Made by a program: the position numbers and the translations under genes. The notes below the pieces were generated by a model. That model was not told the origin of the DNA. It did no database searches and saw only the letters and a list, made by a program, of their open reading frames with translations. A stretch of DNA of 56,066 nt from Eubacterium sp. (GTDB lineage: Bacteria; Bacillota; Clostridia; Acetivibrionales; DSM-1351). Positions 54,954 to 56,066 of this stretch are shown here, in pieces. The number at the start of each line of letters is the position of its first letter. Positions within the stretch are counted from its first letter, which is position 1. The DNA lies in contig JAQSXC010000005.1 in the NCBI GenBank assembly GCA_029266335.1, forward strand, positions 1 through 56,066. Direction: 5' to 3'.

Positions 54954-56066
54954 ATGGAACAGAGGTTAAATGCTTATGTTGACAAAATGGTTTGCGCTAT
55001 AGATGATGTAAATAAAATTGACGCAGAATATTTCAGTAAATACAATGTAAAAAAAGGCTTGAGAAATAGTGACGGATCAGGTGTTCTGGTTGGTCTGACC
55101 GAAATTGGAGAAGTGCATGGTTACGTCCTTTATGAAGGTGAAAGAAAAGAAGATGAAGGCGGTCTGATATACAGAGGCATTGATGTTGTTAATCTTGTTA
55201 AGGGTTTTCAGAAGGAAAAGAGATTTGGGTTTGAAGAAGTCTGTTATTTGTTGATGTTTGGAGTATTACCAAATAAGGAAAAGTTAAATGAATTCAATCA
55301 GCTACTGGGTGATTTGAGAGCTCTTCCGAACGGATTTACCGAAGATATGATTCTTAAGGCACCAAGCTCTGATATTATGAACAAGCTTGCAAGAAGTGTA
55401 CTTGTGTCTTACTCTTACGATCATGATCCTGACAGCATCGATCCGAAGAACCTTCTTAGACAGAGTATAGAATTGATTGCCCGTTTCCCCACTATGGCAG
55501 CTTATGGCTTTCAGGCAAAGTCCCATTACTATGGAGGACAGAGCTTGTATATTCATATGCCCAGACCGGAATTATCAACAGCTGAGAATATATTGCATAT
55601 GATCAGACCTGATAATAAATATACCAGAACTGAAGCCGAGATACTTGATCTTGCATTGGTACTTCATGCAGAGCACGGCGGAGGAAACAATTCGACCTTT
55701 GCCGCAAGAGTAGTTTCATCCACTGAAACAGATACCTATTCTGCTATTGCCGCCGCAGTGGGATCACTTAAAGGCCCCAAGCATGGCGGTGCCAATATAA
55801 AAGCCATGCAGATGCTTGAAAACATGAAGGAAAATATTTCTGACTGGGCCGATGATGATGAGGTTAAGAGTTATCTTGTCAGAATGATGAACAGGGAAGT
55901 ATTTGATAAGGCAGGACTTATATATGGTTTGGGCCATGCAGTGTACACTTTGTCGGATCCAAGAACCATACTTCTCAAGGAAAAAGCTCATCAGCTGGCC
56001 ATTGAAAAGGGCAGGGAGAAAGAATTCCTGCTTTACGATGCAGTTGAACGAATAGGGCCGGAAGTA
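54954..56066 (+). CDS. gltA: Citrate synthase, 3' end beyond the window
   Basis: 371 codons are visible without a stop; the gene runs off the window. It condenses acetyl-CoA and oxaloacetate to citrate. The catalytic histidines appear in LHAEHGGGNNSTF and GPKHGGANIKAM, and GLGHAVYTLSDPR carries the conserved late motif; GGLIYRGIDVVNLV and LPNGFTEDMILKA lie in the N-terminal half. It has a long N-terminal extension before the GLIYRG motif (about 75 residues), as in the clostridial type-II-like forms. GGAGGGA lies 5 nt before ATG. With icd it supports 2-oxoglutarate synthesis. The final ~80 residues are not seen. Confidence 0.93.
   Translation, partial: MEQRLNAYVDKMVCAIDDVNKIDAEYFSKYNVKKGLRNSDGSGVLVGLTEIGEVHGYVLYEGERKEDEGGLIYRGIDVVNLVKGFQKEKRFGFEEVCYLLMFGVLPNKEKLNEFNQLLGDLRALPNGFTEDMILKAPSSDIMNKLARSVLVSYSYDHDPDSIDPKNLLRQSIELIARFPTMAAYGFQAKSHYYGGQSLYIHMPRPELSTAENILHMIRPDNKYTRTEAEILDLALVLHAEHGGGNNSTFAARVVSSTETDTYSAIAAAVGSLKGPKHGGANIKAMQMLENMKENISDWADDDEVKSYLVRMMNREVFDKAGLIYGLGHAVYTLSDPRTILLKEKAHQLAIEKGREKEFLLYDAVERIGPEV

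Overview
The window is AT-rich DNA in which almost every gene starts behind a strong AGGAGG-type ribosome-binding site. Start codons include GTG and TTG, and many genes end in hairpin-plus-T-run terminators. The gene content (pyruvate formate-lyase and its activase, an archaeal/fungal-type aspartate-semialdehyde dehydrogenase, AsnA, a eukaryotic-type NADP isocitrate dehydrogenase, a LacI-controlled sugar island and a giant cyclic beta-1,2-glucan synthase) fits an anaerobic, carbohydrate-using member of the Clostridia, perhaps a Ruminiclostridium-like cluster III species. The genus is an inference.

Layout. 1-3.7 kb: glpK, a lone proA and a RidA protein. 3.7-7.8 kb, minus strand: a large protein of unknown function with a CNMP-binding-like N-terminus, then asd. 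7.9-12.7 kb: an accessory island with a DUF4157 / peptidoglycan-binding / ParB-like polymorphic toxin, a translationally coupled probable immunity gene, a gene remnant and a coiled-coil L,D-transpeptidase, bracketed by two inverted copies of a ~180 bp foldback repeat. 13.2-16.9 kb: a polar amino-acid ABC transporter operon with two binding proteins, one of which looks circularly permuted, interrupted by a second small repeat. 17.2-19.8 kb: isoaspartyl dipeptidase and an M48 membrane protease whose stop codon lies inside a repeat copy. 20.0-23.8 kb: a small membrane protein, then pflB and pflA. 24.0-32.8 kb: one 2904-residue cyclic glucan synthase. 33.1-34.8 kb: PfkB-type sugar kinase and SIS isomerase.

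35.1-47.7 kb: a LacI repressor diverging from an 11 kb co-directional cluster: DapA-family aldolase, 2-hydroxyacid dehydrogenase, DhaK-like and DhaL-like kinase subunits, sugar ABC importer, medium-chain dehydrogenase, IlvD/Edd-family dehydratase and a second 2-hydroxyacid dehydrogenase. Together these predict import of a sugar, oxidation to the sugar acid, dehydration to a 2-keto-3-deoxy acid, aldol cleavage to pyruvate plus an aldehyde, and phosphorylation of the aldehyde: a non-phosphorylative Entner-Doudoroff-like route.

47.8-56.1 kb: a Phd/YefM-Uma2 fusion with iterated operators, then icd, asnA, asnS, a DUF4397 protein, a SEC-C protein and a citrate synthase gene cut by the window end. 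Icd and citrate synthase suggest an oxidative half-TCA route toward 2-oxoglutarate; asnA and asnS supply and use asparagine.

The most unusual items are the DUF4157 toxin-immunity pair, the permuted binding protein, the two families of short foldback repeats, the predicted sugar-acid operon and the antitoxin-nuclease fusion. I saw no rRNA, tRNA, CRISPR array, transposase gene or phage module.
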